A stretch of 64,000 nt of DNA from Pocillopora verrucosa (taxonomy: Eukaryota > Cnidaria > Anthozoa > Scleractinia > Pocilloporidae). The notes under the pieces are model-generated. The model made no database searches, had not been told where the DNA came from, and saw only the letters and a program-made list of their open reading frames with translations. Numbering within the stretch: the first letter of the stretch is position 1; every line of letters begins with the position of its first letter. The position numbers were made by a program, and so were the translations under genes. The DNA is taken from NCBI RefSeq assembly GCF_036669915.1, contig NC_089319.1, forward strand, positions 8,836,080-8,900,079, in the 5' to 3' direction. Below are positions 45,194 to 58,300 of the stretch, in pieces.

Positions 45194-46259
45194 GGCTGTT
45201 TGGACCAAAAAATTGTGTAATTCAGGTCACTGGATATTAAGCCATTTTTCCATGACTGCACACTGGATACAAGATGATGGATGACAAACGAAATCTGTAG
45301 GGCCAAGTTGGCTATAACCATCTCATATCCAACAAGCGCAAGTAGAATAATTGCTTTATGAAAAATGCCTCAAAATAGAGATAAATCTTCCTGACTTTAT
45401 TTCATAAACTTTATTTTCTTATGTAATGGTTCATAATCCATGATGGCTAAGCAAATGAAAACTCTCAAATTGTATTATCCATTGATCCAGTGCTTAAAAG
45501 GAAAATATTTCCTCCAACCTCACAGGGATGACTAAACTGAAAAATAGGCTATTATCTTCTCCTTCTTTCTTTCCCATAGGCCCATGTTTTACACGATTTT
45601 TCTCTCTATTTAAGTGATTCACATTTTTATTTATCATTATCACCGTTGCAGGTAGCTGTAATTCTCTCATAACTATTTTCATGGTTTTCTTCATTTTTTA
45701 ATGAGCCAGATATAATTTAATACAATTTTTTTTAAGTAGATTCAAATCAGTGTCAATTAAAAGTATTGTATTAGGATCAATAAATCCTTTTTAAGAAACG
45801 TGATGTGGGTTCCAGATCCTTGTCTCGATGCAGTCCATGCCATTCCAAAATTTCTCAAGAGTATAGCTTAATTAATTTTATCTTGAATCGATCAGAGAGG
45901 ACTGTCAAGAAAACAACAAAGTAAACATCCCGTTAACAGTTCTTGATTCTCACCCAAGTCGTGCCTTACGCATGCGTTTGCCTTTATTTGCTTGATTCGT
46001 TCGTAGTTGAACTGAGCACAGAGACGCATTCGTAGCGAGATGGCTAAAAGATCGCCTTATCGTGCGTCCAAAATCGAAAGCCGGTGGATTTTACAGTGAG
46101 AAAACCCCCTTGTTTCAAGACCACTGGTGATTTGACTATGAATCCAGGCAGACTTCGCGGTTATCTATCGACGAAATCTGCCCTTTTGATAAAGGAAGGC
46201 TTTACTATGGGTAGATTATGACCTTCAAAAATCAAAAATCGTTCCTTGCATGAGGGAAA
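45194..46259 (+). other. AMZ-RASSF intergenic region, likely RASSF promoter
   Basis: About 1 kb between the AMZ stop and the RASSF start, same strand. The last 350 bases are less AT-rich and are retained in duplication copy 2. No TATA box is obvious. 'gcgagatggctaaaag' near 46036 resembles a weak YY1-type ATGGC element. Confidence 0.45.
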
Positions 46260-47447
46260 ATGACTGATCTTAAAGTCTGGGTGGATGGTGTACCGCGAGT
46301 TGTGCGTGGAGCACACGAGGATACTACATGTGAAAATATTTTGTTCGCTCTAGCGAGTGCCACGGGTAAGCTTGGAAGATTTGCCTTGGTCGAAAAATGG
46401 CGAGATCTCGAAAGGATTTTGCCGCGAGAGGCGAAACCGCTCAAGTGCTTGCAGATGTGGGGAAAGCAAGCGGGCGAAGTCAAGTTTATTTTGAAATTAA
46501 TGAAAGACAAATCAAAAACGAAGGAGAGCAAAGTAGGTGCTGAAGAACACTCCGAGGATGAAGAGAACTTAACGAGTGACCCTTTTCATCGCTCTTTCGA
46601 ACGGAAGACTTTGGAGAGAGTCGTCGCTAATCAGACGAATAAGTTGAAACGTCTCACGCGTGACCTGGAAATCATACAGTTGCGAATTGACAGTTGTGTC
46701 GACAACGAAGAAGATTATCTTTACTTCACCGAAGAGGAAATCACCGAGGATCGTATCACTAAACTCGGACAGGTTCTGAAATTGCAAGCCAAGGAATTAT
46801 CCGTGGAAGGAATTTGTGCAAACGAACTCGCGAAAGAACGAACACAGGAGGAAAGGCTCCAGTTCGAACTTGAAGATCACCGAAATAAACTTCACCACCT
46901 AGATGTTCACATCTCCGATTTAGAAAGCGTCGGTACTAAAATTTATTCCATGCGAGCTCCTCAGGACAGGAACATTGACAATGGTTCACAGCGAATCGGC
47001 GTGAGTGATCTGGAAGAACTAGCTCAAGAAATATCGATAACAAGAGAAGAGCTGTCAAAGCAAAGAGAACTCGCTGATCGACAGAGCGAGGAAGTTGAAA
47101 ATATTAAAAAGTCGTTCTCGGAATTAGAACGGATCGCGCGCCAAAAAACTGTACAACTCGACTCGCTGAAAGGTGATTCATCATCAGAAATTCGCTTATC
47201 TTATTACGATTTAGACAAAAATCTACAATTAGACACCGCGAAGGACATTCCGTTAAATGGCGTGGATGATATGCTTTTATCGCCTGATAAAAGCAAATTA
47301 ACTGGTTCTGTGGCTTCTCAAACACCATCCCGAAATGGGACACAAAAAGATGATTCGTCACATGGAGCTGTTTCTTCTCATAAATCTCCTGTCCGACAGA
47401 GAATTGGGGCATTTGATAGCCCTGATGATCCGGGAGTTTTTGTCTAA
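46260..47447 (+). CDS. N-terminal RASSF protein (RASSF7/8 type)
   Basis: Single-exon frame of 395 codons. Residues 1-82 form a Ras-association/ubiquitin-like domain at the extreme N-terminus (MTDLKVWVDGVPRVVRGAHE, FALASATGKLGRFALVEKWR, KCLQMWGKQAGEVKFILKLM). Its closest match from memory is the RA domain of RASSF7/RASSF8, rather than the classical RASSFs with a C-terminal RA-SARAH pair. Residues 110-300 are charged and heptad-like, a predicted coiled coil. The Ser/Thr-rich tail ends FDSPDDPGVFV. Vertebrate RASSF8 is about 420 residues, so it is full length. Members act in cell adhesion, mitosis and p53- or JNK-linked control; that role is by homology. Its start region was copied into 34690-35000. 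The coding sequence is GC-richer than its surroundings and has no breaks. Confidence 0.9.
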   Translation: MTDLKVWVDGVPRVVRGAHEDTTCENILFALASATGKLGRFALVEKWRDLERILPREAKPLKCLQMWGKQAGEVKFILKLMKDKSKTKESKVGAEEHSEDEENLTSDPFHRSFERKTLERVVANQTNKLKRLTRDLEIIQLRIDSCVDNEEDYLYFTEEEITEDRITKLGQVLKLQAKELSVEGICANELAKERTQEERLQFELEDHRNKLHHLDVHISDLESVGTKIYSMRAPQDRNIDNGSQRIGVSDLEELAQEISITREELSKQRELADRQSEEVENIKKSFSELERIARQKTVQLDSLKGDSSSEIRLSYYDLDKNLQLDTAKDIPLNGVDDMLLSPDKSKLTGSVASQTPSRNGTQKDDSSHGAVSSHKSPVRQRIGAFDSPDDPGVFV

Positions 47448-50400
47448 GAGAAACGTGGTATGTACATCTTTTCCTTTTTCCTTTTTATTTTTTTCCATCT
47501 GATTTCTGGATTTATGCTACACAACAATTACATTGATGTGTATGAGAAACAGTTTAGTGTTGTTTAGAGTTTATCGTTCCATGCATGACGTCATAGTCGT
47601 GCGGAGAGGTAAGGTACGTCTGGCAAATAAAATATAGTAATTTTCGCTCGTAGACAAACCTGTGTCTTCATCGGCTCTGTCCAAGGATACATCAATATAC
47701 ATATTTTTGTTTTGTATTTTTTTCTTATTCAATAATTTGTCTTTGGTTGGGCATATTTAGTTTCATTTTGTAAATTTGGGTCTGAGATTTTCTAAAAGTT
47801 TAACTTTCTTTGTCCAATCCAAAACCTTACCCCCTATTGTGCTACCTGTTGGAATGATATTCGAAACTGATAAATAAATTACTTTTATCATTATTATTAT
47901 TACTGGCACTATACATACTTGGAACATCAAACAAATATAAGAAATTTTTTTTAACTTGATCCCTGTGATAATAAACTTTTTGACATCACACTCACATCTT
48001 ATGAAAATCCTATATGGACTAGTTTTATATGAGAAGAGATTTTTCTGGATTGGTAAACAATGGAAATTGAATGTTTCCAAGGGTGTTTGGATTCATTGTA
48101 CTGTAGATCCCACTTGAACAGTATTCAAAGTTTGGACTGTTCTGTTCATCACCAAATCTGTTAGCTGTCTGCCCTGAACCAGATATCACTATCAGGTCTT
48201 TCAGCTGCATTAATTTTAGTCCTGTATGGAACTAAGTTCAATTAAAAATTGTCCTTGAAAGAAGTATATTCACTGAGATAAAAATTATTCCAAGAACCAG
48301 AAACAGTTTGTATTCTCCAAACAAAGGCACCTTTGATTGTAATTATTTGGGGTCTCTAGTAAATACTCAGAATGATTGAAAAGGCTTCGTAAGTTTATAT
48401 TTTGTTAGGAGATGAGGATTGCCTTTTTAACTATGTGAGAAGACTTGAACAAAGAAGGCCAAAAATCTGCAGATTTGCGAAAGAAATGTTTACATTACTA
48501 AACTTTCCAGATTGAAAATTGTTTGCACACCATTTAGTGGTAGACCTTAAGTTTGACCCTTTCCATGTTTAAAGAAAGATTTAGTGCAGTAAATACTTTT
48601 TTCCTTTCCAGAGTTATTGCTTGCAAAACTGAAGTTCTGTTTTGTATTCAGTTCCACAGGAGAGTTGCTTACTGCTACTTAGAACTTCACTGGGATTTTT
48701 CCTGTGTCATTGACCCAAAAAACTGATCATGCCTCCTGGGAAAAATTCTTAAAAGATTCTTCTCTTATCAACCAGAAGTAGTATTCTTCCTAATAACAAC
48801 AGAGAAGTCATCTTTTTAACTAATGAATGTATCAAACACCAGAGTTATATTAATTATTTAAGAGTTGCAAGTTGATTTAAGTAGATTTTTGTGGTCCTTT
48901 TGTCCTTTCTCAAGATGAAGGAGTGTTTCCATGCCAGGATGAGGTGAGACACTTTGGACAAGCCAAGTGAAATGAATTTAAACAAAGTTTTTCTGTCTCA
49001 GAATCCTTCAAGGCTGCTAAATATTATGTAAGTAATATGTGCACTCTTTAGAGCTTGTGGTATGTCTGTTTGTTTACATGAAATGCTTGCTTAAATTTTC
49101 TTGTTTTCCTATTAATGGAAACACTGCCTTTTTTTTATGTTTGATCAGGACAGTATCTTAAGCATATTACTTTTTTAGACCAAATTGAATATGTGAACTC
49201 TTCAATCTCAAGTATCTAAAGCAAATTTGACCATATATTTCTTTGGTGGCTCTTCCTGATGTAATGCTCCAGGCTGTTATTCTAATTGTTGCAACCAAAT
49301 ATGCTGCAAAAGACACTAGTTTGGTAACTCTTTCTTTTTCTGGTGACTATTTTGGTGATTTCAGGTCCTGAAATTTGACTTTTGGTTGAGTGGGATTTGG
49401 AGTCCTTTTATATAATGTGTTTTTTTATGGCATTTGAAATTGTAAATCCAAGCAACATTTCTTTGTTCTCATCAGCCATCCAAGTATGTGACTGTGGATT
49501 AAACCTTATATTTGAAGGTGAACATACTCATCACAACTGTTGGTGAAATAAGATGTTCTTTCTTCCATGTCAAGAAAATGTTTTAAAGATATAGCTAAAT
49601 ATGTTTTGTTTTTTAAGGGTGACAGCAAAAAACTCATAAGTTGGCAGTAAGAAAATTCAGCACGAAAAAACTCAACATGGAGAGGGGAACTGGTTGTTTC
49701 AACAAGGCTTGGAGAGTGTTATAGTACATTTGATATTCCTTGAGTTTTGTGTATCTGTATTGAACAAAGACATATTTGTTGATCTTTCAGTGTGGAAGGT
49801 TTCAGATTTGGAGGAAGGAAAATAACCAATCCAGTCTTTTGACATATTTTTGACAGAACTTAGTTTGAGTTTGGATGAACAAGCAAGGATGATAATGAGT
49901 TTGCTGCTCTTGAAGATGTGTTTAATGCAAATCATATTGCCTAAAAGGTATTGTTTGTTGCAATATGAAATGATTTCACATGATTGTGATATAGTGGTGG
50001 GGGAAATGTGTATGTGTTGAAGCAACAAATGACAAATTTAGAGAAATTTACAGAAACTAGGAAATGGTTGAAGGAACTCTAAGCATTGTTATTGTGTTAA
50101 AAGAAATATATCTGCAGTTTTAATTTGATAAAGGCTAAAGTAATATCATGAGCAAGAGAATTAATTATTATATTATGATTCCTTTTAAAAGTTGTAAGAG
50201 GGAGAAACATTTTTTTTGTCAATAAGATTTATTTAAATTTATTTATGGGAGGAAGTTGAGTGAATTTTACAATAAATTATTACCTCAAATCAGTCATTTA
50301 AAAATTTTCCGTAATTATAGCTTATCTTGATACTCACTGTGTGAGCTTTTGTTAACTGAATTTAAATTTCTGAAATAAAGAAATATGTTTATCTAAATTT

Positions 50401-52327
50401 AATAAATATATTTAGACTGTAGAAAGTGTTAATCATGTATGGATTGGTGGGATGGGGTACCCAACAGTCTGGTGCCTGGAGTGATATTATCTAATGAAAT
50501 GTAGCAATCATGGAGCATATTGCCAGCTTCCATTGGTGATGATGGCCAGAACTATTTGTTCTTTGCATCTCTTGCCTATATAGTTCCAATACCCAGCTCT
50601 TCTCTCTATCACTAAGGGGAATCTGCAAAGTGTCTGGGAAGTACTTCACTGGGTTAAAAGAAAGGAAAAAGAACTGAATAATACTACATAAATGATAAAG
50701 AAACAGAAGAAATCATGCATTTTTTCTGAAATAATAAAGTGGTGCTCCTCATTGAATTTCAATTGTCATGTGTCCAACAAGAAATGGAAAGGAGACAGAA
50801 TTTTTGAATTAGTCATTCGTTATCTGCAGCCAGTACCCAGGTAGCACCCCATCCTACCCTTCAAGGGACTGTCCATTATTTAGAGGTTGTGGAGGCTTGG
50901 TGTGAATGGAAAGAGCTCATGCCCAAATCCTCTTGACCTTATCTTTTGTGAAGCATAATTACTCCTGACTATTCCCAGCACATGCCTACCAATTCATGGT
51001 TTTGATCAAATATTCATACCCAATATGAATGCATGAATTTGGCTCTCTCTCTTTTTTACCAACATAGAAGTCAGCGCATGATCCTGTCTTATGTAAAAAA
51101 GCTGTCCCATTTGCTAGAGAGAATCTTGATGGCTTAAAGCATTGTGGCTAAAGAAAGTTTCATGTGTCAGCAATAACTGTAGATTGGTGCTAGCATAGAA
51201 AAACAATTGCATGTTTGAGATCATGGATTTTGGTTCCTGTAGTCAGAGGTGGTGTTTTTAATTTAAACATCGAATCGCAGATATCATAGCACACTGGAAG
51301 TGCTTGTCAGTCATTCAATCATCATCTCTCCTAGTGGAAACTCTTTGAGCTCAAAGAATGCCAATGAAACCTTCACAGGGTCGTAAATCGTCCATCATTT
51401 CACCAACAACGCCACTTAATTACACACTGTGAAGTAATTTTTTGAAGTTCTTTCTTTAAATCATTGTTCCAAAATAATATGTTAGATTCATTAGAAGACA
51501 ATAGCGTCGCGCATGGCTGCCTTTGTATGAAACTTACACCCTGCCTCGAAGCCGTGCTCTGATTGGTCATGCAAATATGAATGTTTTGTGTGTCTGTCTC
51601 TTGAGAACAGCTCCCATGTGCTCTTGCAGTCATTGCCTAGATACGGTTTCGACGCTAAGTAAAAAAAAACACAAGAGAGTTTGTAACGATTGGCGATCGA
51701 TCCTCTTCTGATGGAAGACCACTGCATGGAATCACAGTGAAATCTTCCTTCCGTTGGCGCGTGCGTTGGGAGTAGTTTTTTTCGTGAGAGGTTCGAATTC
51801 CATCACTTGTTATTCCCTAAGAGTCCGCGAACACTTGGGCAGACAACTTGTAATGTACTTACAACTTGAACTTTAGTGCCCTACGATCGAGGAACTCAGC
51901 TCTACAGACGAAAAATAACTTTGATTTTCGTAATCTCGTCGGGATATCAACGACTTGTTGGCTTTTCGGTGAAAGTAACTGCAAAAGTCAACGTTTTGTT
52001 TAACTTTGACTCTCCCTAGCGACAACATTTTGTTACAAATTGCGGAGGAATCTGATTTGTGTGTACTCATCCTATTTACGGCTCGTGTTCTTCTCGGTGA
52101 GCTACACAGTAATATGCGAAATCGGCTTTTCGAATAATTGAGAGAACTGTCGAAACTACTTCTAAATTGTGGTCGACAGGATATTAAAAACATTCAGTTA
52201 TCGCGGCAGGGATTCCGCAGTTGTTAACATTCGTCTTTAATTATTAAATTTGTTTGCTTGGAAGGTCTAGTTTACTTAGCGACTTGAGGACTTGACCATT
52301 TAGTTGCCAAGACACCAACGAGGAAAG
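47448..52327. other. Intergenic region, RASSF 3' side and filament gene 5' side
   Basis: No long frame with a family motif. AATAAA-type signals occur near 47627 (caaataaaatatag), a possible RASSF polyadenylation site. 48000-51300 is AT-rich with no recognised element. The CpG-richer part after 51490 is likely the promoter and 5' leader of the downstream gene. Confidence 0.5.
51562..51576 (+). promoter_or_regulatory. CCAAT box next to POU octamer
   Basis: ATTGG (a reversed CCAAT) is followed after two bases by ATGCAAAT, the perfect POU octamer, about 750 bases upstream of the filament gene start. The pair is a plausible proximal promoter element; spacing to the transcription start is unknown. 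Confidence 0.4.
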
Positions 52328-55300
52328 ATGACTACTCGGGGTTCGCCGATTCTTGTGCCTCGTTACATGGAGAAAGATTATCTCCAGAGTTTAAACGATC
52401 GCTTTGCTTCGTACATATCTCGCGTGCGACAAATGCGCGAGCAAAGCGGCCGTATGGAAACAGTAAATCTTACAAACACGACCAAGATTCTAGAGGATGA
52501 GATGGTGGCTCTGAAGGGCATGTACGAACGTCAACTAGAGGAACTGAGGAACAGACTCGAAGAAATGGCTCGAGAAAGAACACAGCACCAATTGGCTGCA
52601 GCGAAGAATTCTGCCTTAGTGGCAGAGCTTCAGGACAAGTAGGTCTAAAACTTAAGTTTGATTGTAATAAAAAAGTAAACAATAGTTTCTCCCCACATTT
52701 TCCGGTTTGATACGCTCACCAAAAGGTAACTGATTTTTTTTTAATTCAATAATTTATTGACCCAATCAATCAGTTACTTTTGATCTTTTAGGGGATGTGA
52801 TGAAAATGCCAAAATATAAAATTTCAGGATGGGTGGGGACAAAACAGCTCTCTGCTGACCTCTTCCCTTGCTCCTAATATGCTTAGGATGGGAAAAATTT
52901 CATCATAAGTTAAACCGTTTTTTGGTCAATCTAATCATTTATTTTCCTATTCATTTAGTTACTTATAATGTTTTTGGGATTTGGTGAACTTGCTAAAGAA
53001 AACTATACATGGACTGTGGGGAGGGGTGGGAACAAAATAGGTCCTTACCTCCCCCATTCCTTTAGCCCTCTAAATGGTGTTCCTAGGATGGGAGAAAACA
53101 GAATCAGTTAATGAAAAAAAAAAAAAGAAGTAGATATCCTTAATTAGTGCTCTTGGACTTAGAGCCCCTCAGCACATCTTATCTGTGCACCATTTTATCT
53201 AACAAATTAAATCTCTTGCTAGGGTGTGCTTTAGCAGGCAATGTAAGTAATATACAGATTGTTGCAATTTTGAATATTCTTTTGTCTGAATCAGATTAGG
53301 GGAAGAGACCAGTGCCCGCCAAAAGTTAGAAAATGCTCTAGCAGATGCCCAGCGAGTTATTGCAGAAAAGGAGGCACTGTTACAGGATGCTAGAGTCACC
53401 ACCACTCAACATCAGAATGCCCACATGGATACAAAACGAGATAGAGATGGGCTTCAAACTGCCTTGACACAAACTCAGCAAGCCCTAGATACTGAGGTAG
53501 CAGCAAGAGCTGATCTCCAGACTTTGGCCAATCAGCTCAGGGATAAACTCAACTTTCAGCAGCAGCTTCATGAAAAGGTGAGAACCAATTATAAAATTAT
53601 CATTGATTTTTCATCGATAATTATCTGTTAGATACCATGTTTCACCTTAAGCAACAAGATGCAAATTAGTGTGCTTGTCTTTTAGGAGCTGCACGAAATG
53701 CGTTGTCGTCTGGATGATGCTGAAAGGACTATCTTGTTGGCTGAGGAAAGATTGCATGAGCACAACATTATTGATGAAAACTTGTCAGCTATGTTGGCCA
53801 AAGTGAAGCTGCACAGTGATGCAGAGTTACGAAGATTCAAAGAAGAGGCAGAAATCTCCTATCACAATGGGGTAAGTACAAAAAATCCTTCAATGTTAAC
53901 TTTTATATCACCTACATCACTCTTAGTGGGCTAATGTATTTGTTTAGTACAAATAATACTCCACCCTTATGTTGAGAAGAGTTGATGAAGTGTCCCACCT
54001 GGAGAATTCAGTTTAGTTGAACTATCTTAAATTTGTAATTTATTTTTAAATTATATGACTGAAACCTCACCCCATACCACTGTGATATCTTGTGTAAAAG
54101 AGCTGAGTCCAACTGAACATAACCAAATTTCATGTTAGCCATAAGAGATTGAAACTGAGAAATATTTTACTACTTTAACGGCAGGCCTCCTAAAGTTCAT
54201 GCCATATACATGTAAAAAAAATTTAACTTGGAAAAGGCATCAGTAGCAATATTTCAACACTGATGTTATCAAGCACTTGCAGAAGGTCTTTTTGTGACCT
54301 AAAATTCTAAAAAGTTTCTAGAAAAATTTAGTCACAAAAATGGTGAAAAAATATTAAGGAAATTTTGTGAAACATTACATATATTTTTGTGCCAGTGTTT
54401 GTCTCACTTTAATTTTAGACTTTCAAAACACTTCCTCTGAAACTGGTATCTTTTAGCTGCATATGCCGTCAACAAATTTTTTTCCACTCACCATGATTAA
54501 AAATGGTTTCAGCTTGGAGTTTGATGCAGGTACCATTAATTTTGATGTATACAAAATTTTTTCCGCTTCGTGCAGATGAACCAGATCCGAGCACAGTTGG
54601 ATAATGAAAGCAGAAACCTTGCAGCTGCCACAGACGACAACATCCATTTGAAGGCTCAAGTTGAGTCTCTGCATTCTAAGAACATCAACCTTGAAGCTAA
54701 GGTATCTATAGTAAATATCACAAATACCCTGTACCTTGAACTTCCTTCATTACCATTAATCAATAATTGGCTGAAATTTTCTCAGTAATTTTTTCAATCA
54801 AACAGATAACAAAGATTATCTAGTAAGTGAAAGAGTCTGTGAATACATACTTGTAGGTCCTCCCCATTAGTGCTTTGGCATGAGTTTGCCCTCTAAGATA
54901 TGAGGTCCTGAGTAACATAAACCAGTGAGAGGTTTGCAAGGAGTCAACTCTTTAACTCCCAAGATCTCATCAGTAATTCTCTCTTCTGTTTGCCATACAA
55001 TTCTTATGATGTTAGTTTGAAGAATTTGGTATTGGATCAACTAATAATCCCCTAAATAATCTTTTCTTTATTTTCATCGCTTGTGTCCTTGATATTGTAA
55101 GCATAGGATATTGTGAGGTGAAATTCTATCTTGGTCACTCATGGGATTTAAAGGGTTAAGCACTGCTATTAGTGCCAAACCCTCAGTGGCCAACCTCTCC
55201 TCAACTCTGGTGACTCATCTCAGATCATCCCACTGGTGACAAAGCAGGCACCCTGCAGCACAAGTAATAAGAGCTTGCTCTGAAGCTTTGAAAGAGACTT

Positions 55301-58300
55301 CTCATTTGTTTGCTGTGGTGACATCGCTGTTTATGTTCAGCAAGAAATTTAAAAGCTCCATTGTTATAAATTTCTGACATGTGCTTTTAGATATGCCCTG
55401 TCAAAAAATATTTGATTCTTAAATGATAAACAATGAAAATAACTAATTGAACTCATTTTCTAGTGTTCCAGTTTGGAAGCCCAAAATGCTGGCCTTATTC
55501 AAAACCTGGAAATGGAGCGCCAGCAGGCTGCAAACACTATAAAGAATCTGGAGGCTAAGTTGCGAGAGCTGCAAGAAGTCCTAATGGCCAAGGTGCGGGA
55601 GCTGGGGCTGGCATACAATGCCCATCTACCACTTGACTTAGAACTGGACGCATTTGCCACTTTACTGGAGGCTGAGGAGAGAAGGTGAGCAAAATTTCTT
55701 TTCCAGACCTGCAACTAGAATGTTACGTAAACCATGAATGAAAGGGCGTATAAAAAAGCCATCATGTTGTTGTACCATGCTTAGAATCATTAAATTTTAA
55801 AAAACTGTTGCAGTTTGCATGGCGAGTCTAGTAAGTAAAATGTATGGTGACCTAAGCATTAACTTTCCAGTGAGGAAGCAAGGGCATGATACCATTATGC
55901 ATCTGCCCTTTTTCACCCAGCATCATTCTCTGCCTGAATAAGTTCTCAGCCACATCCCTATTTTCTAACTATGACTTTGTTTCTTTTGACAAAAATGTTT
56001 TTTACAGTTATTGATTAGTTAAGACTTTTCCCATGATTTGGTATATGTGCAGTACAATATTATTGTGCATCAAACTTTTGGCCCATTTCTCATCATTCCA
56101 GGTTAAACCTGGCCATGGAGAGCAAGGTACCTCTTACTCCAGTACGCTCGCGTACCTGGCATGCCACTACAGAGAAGGTTCCTATCCCAACTGTCAAACG
56201 ACCAGCTACCACTCTGGGTATCACACATCCCCCTGCTGTTACAAGTACTGCAGTGATAAGGCGTCCTGTGACACGACCCAAGACTACAGCAGGTACTTAA
56301 TGCTGATGTAAAATAATGTTAAGTCTTGAATGATTATTTGTTTTATGTGGCAATTATAGCTTAATGCTTCAAAACTTTTGTGAGGTTTCCTTGGAAAAAT
56401 TCCAGTTATTTTTAATTGAGTGCTGGCATTGGAGAAAAGTACTTAAATTGAACCAATGAAATTCAGATGATTGTCTGGACTTTCTTCAAGTTTTGGAGTG
56501 AATGGATGTTTCTGAAGCAGGGTGCATAACCCTGCATTAAGTCATTGCCAACCACCAGCTTGCAATTATATTTCTGTTTTGTGATGGGTGTATATATATA
56601 ATTATATAGAAAGATCAGTCAAGCTTTAATCTAAAGTTGGCACTCTTCTTCAACTTGGATATATTGTCAGAAATAATGTAAATACATTTAATTCTATGCT
56701 CACTAAAAGAAATCTATAAACTTTAAACTTGAAGCCAGGAAGTAACTTCATGTTTACTGTGATTAAATGTCAGGCACTTTGACTGGCACAAAAGTAAAGC
56801 CTGTAGTTCAGCCCATAACAACTAGCAGTCCATACCGCCACTCCTGGTCCTATGTACCAAACTTTGTGGACTATCACAGCCCTACTTCAAGGTGATTTAA
56901 GTTTCTTGTATTTTATTATAGATGTATGGTCTGTATGTGTGTGATGTATTTTAAAATGCTAGGCAGGGATGATAAATTGCCTGGTTTTGCGGTGATTCAA
57001 ATGCATAGATCTTGAAAAACAGAAAAAAATTTCATCTCTGAGGAAGATGCATACAGACTTAAGTCTGGGGCATTCTCTTGATGATTGGTGATTATGTTAT
57101 GTCCATGCACTGTCAAATCAAAGATTATCCAAAGCAAGTCACCTTGGTTTTAATGCTACTACTGGGTATTTGAAGGAAAGAGTGATGAAAGCACTACAGT
57201 GACTGTAGACATTACAGAGCAACAAGGTCTTTGTATTTATACAGACCACTCCTCCTTTTGTGTACTCATGCATCACTAGCTGTGGTGCCTCACTCTTCAC
57301 TAAGAAGTTTTTGAGTCACTGAGTTGAAACTATAAATTGGGTCCCCTTAAATTGTTTCTGATGGTTAACAATGCCAATTAATATACCAAGGGTAAACCAA
57401 TAAAATATTATTTGCAAGGGAGTGTTAATTTTTGTAGGCTTACATGTATTTGCTACTAACATGATTTATATGAAAATGCACTGATGTTAAGTAACAGCTG
57501 CCTTTCTAGCAATTAAGCATTTTGTTTTGGATTAAACCCTTGATAGAATGTTAGTTTGAAATATTGGTTGAATTTTTTTTTTTCATTGAAAAAAGTTCCC
57601 AAAAGGCCAGTTTGTAACTTAACAGTTGAATCCAATTTGAGGAGAACTAAATCAAAGTGTCTAACACAGATCTTTTCCATCATTCTGGGCCAGTTGATGT
57701 AAACAGTTATTGTTGTTCCCAAAACTGTTCAAAATCAAATTTCTGAATAATTTTATACCACACATTCACCAGTCTGACTCTGGTTATTCTGTTTCTTTTG
57801 GAGGTCTCGCTTTCTTCGGAGCCTTCCACGCACACTGGCCCAGTATGACTTCTTCAAGATTTACCATTGAGAACAATACAGTGCCACATGATGACAATTT
57901 TTTTTTGCTCATTACTATTGATATGCAAATTTGCACTCCCCTTTGAAACACAAAGTTCAGCTCAAGTCAACTATGGTTTTGATTATTTCAGATCCCCATT
58001 AAATTTGTATCTAGTTCATGTTTTGCTATTGCAGACAGTGGTTCTGCAGTCCAATTAGTAGACTGAGTTTATTTATTTTACCAGGTACCATTTGGGCAAT
58101 ATTTTATGGATGATGTTTTATTTGAATTTTATTAACAAGACAAAAGAGTGGATTTTAAAAATTTTTATTTTATATCTGTCAGGGCTTTTAAACGCCACCA
58201 GCTACAAATATTTTTTCACGAACATTTGACAATTTTTTTATTTTTAAACTCTGCGGTGCAAACATTTATACAGTGGAATTTAATTGCCACTCTTAAATTT

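Larger units (their letters stand above)
35250..46290 (+). repeat. Segmental duplication copy 3 (fullest AMZ unit)
   Basis: The longest copy of the unit. It covers the upstream blocks of copy 1, the paired short ORF, a complete AMZ gene, and the downstream block shared with copy 2. Within it, 35850-36130 also holds two tandem, similar blocks (cttggttcaaac.acggtcg at about 35860 and 36070). Confidence 0.8.

Noticed and set aside
46232-46531. Minus-strand frame over the RASSF start
   Set aside because: Shadow of the plus-strand RASSF coding frame, with no family motif.
51873-52193. 106-residue minus-strand ORF upstream of the filament gene
   Set aside because: No motif and Ser/Arg-rich random composition; it lies in the likely promoter and leader of the plus-strand gene.
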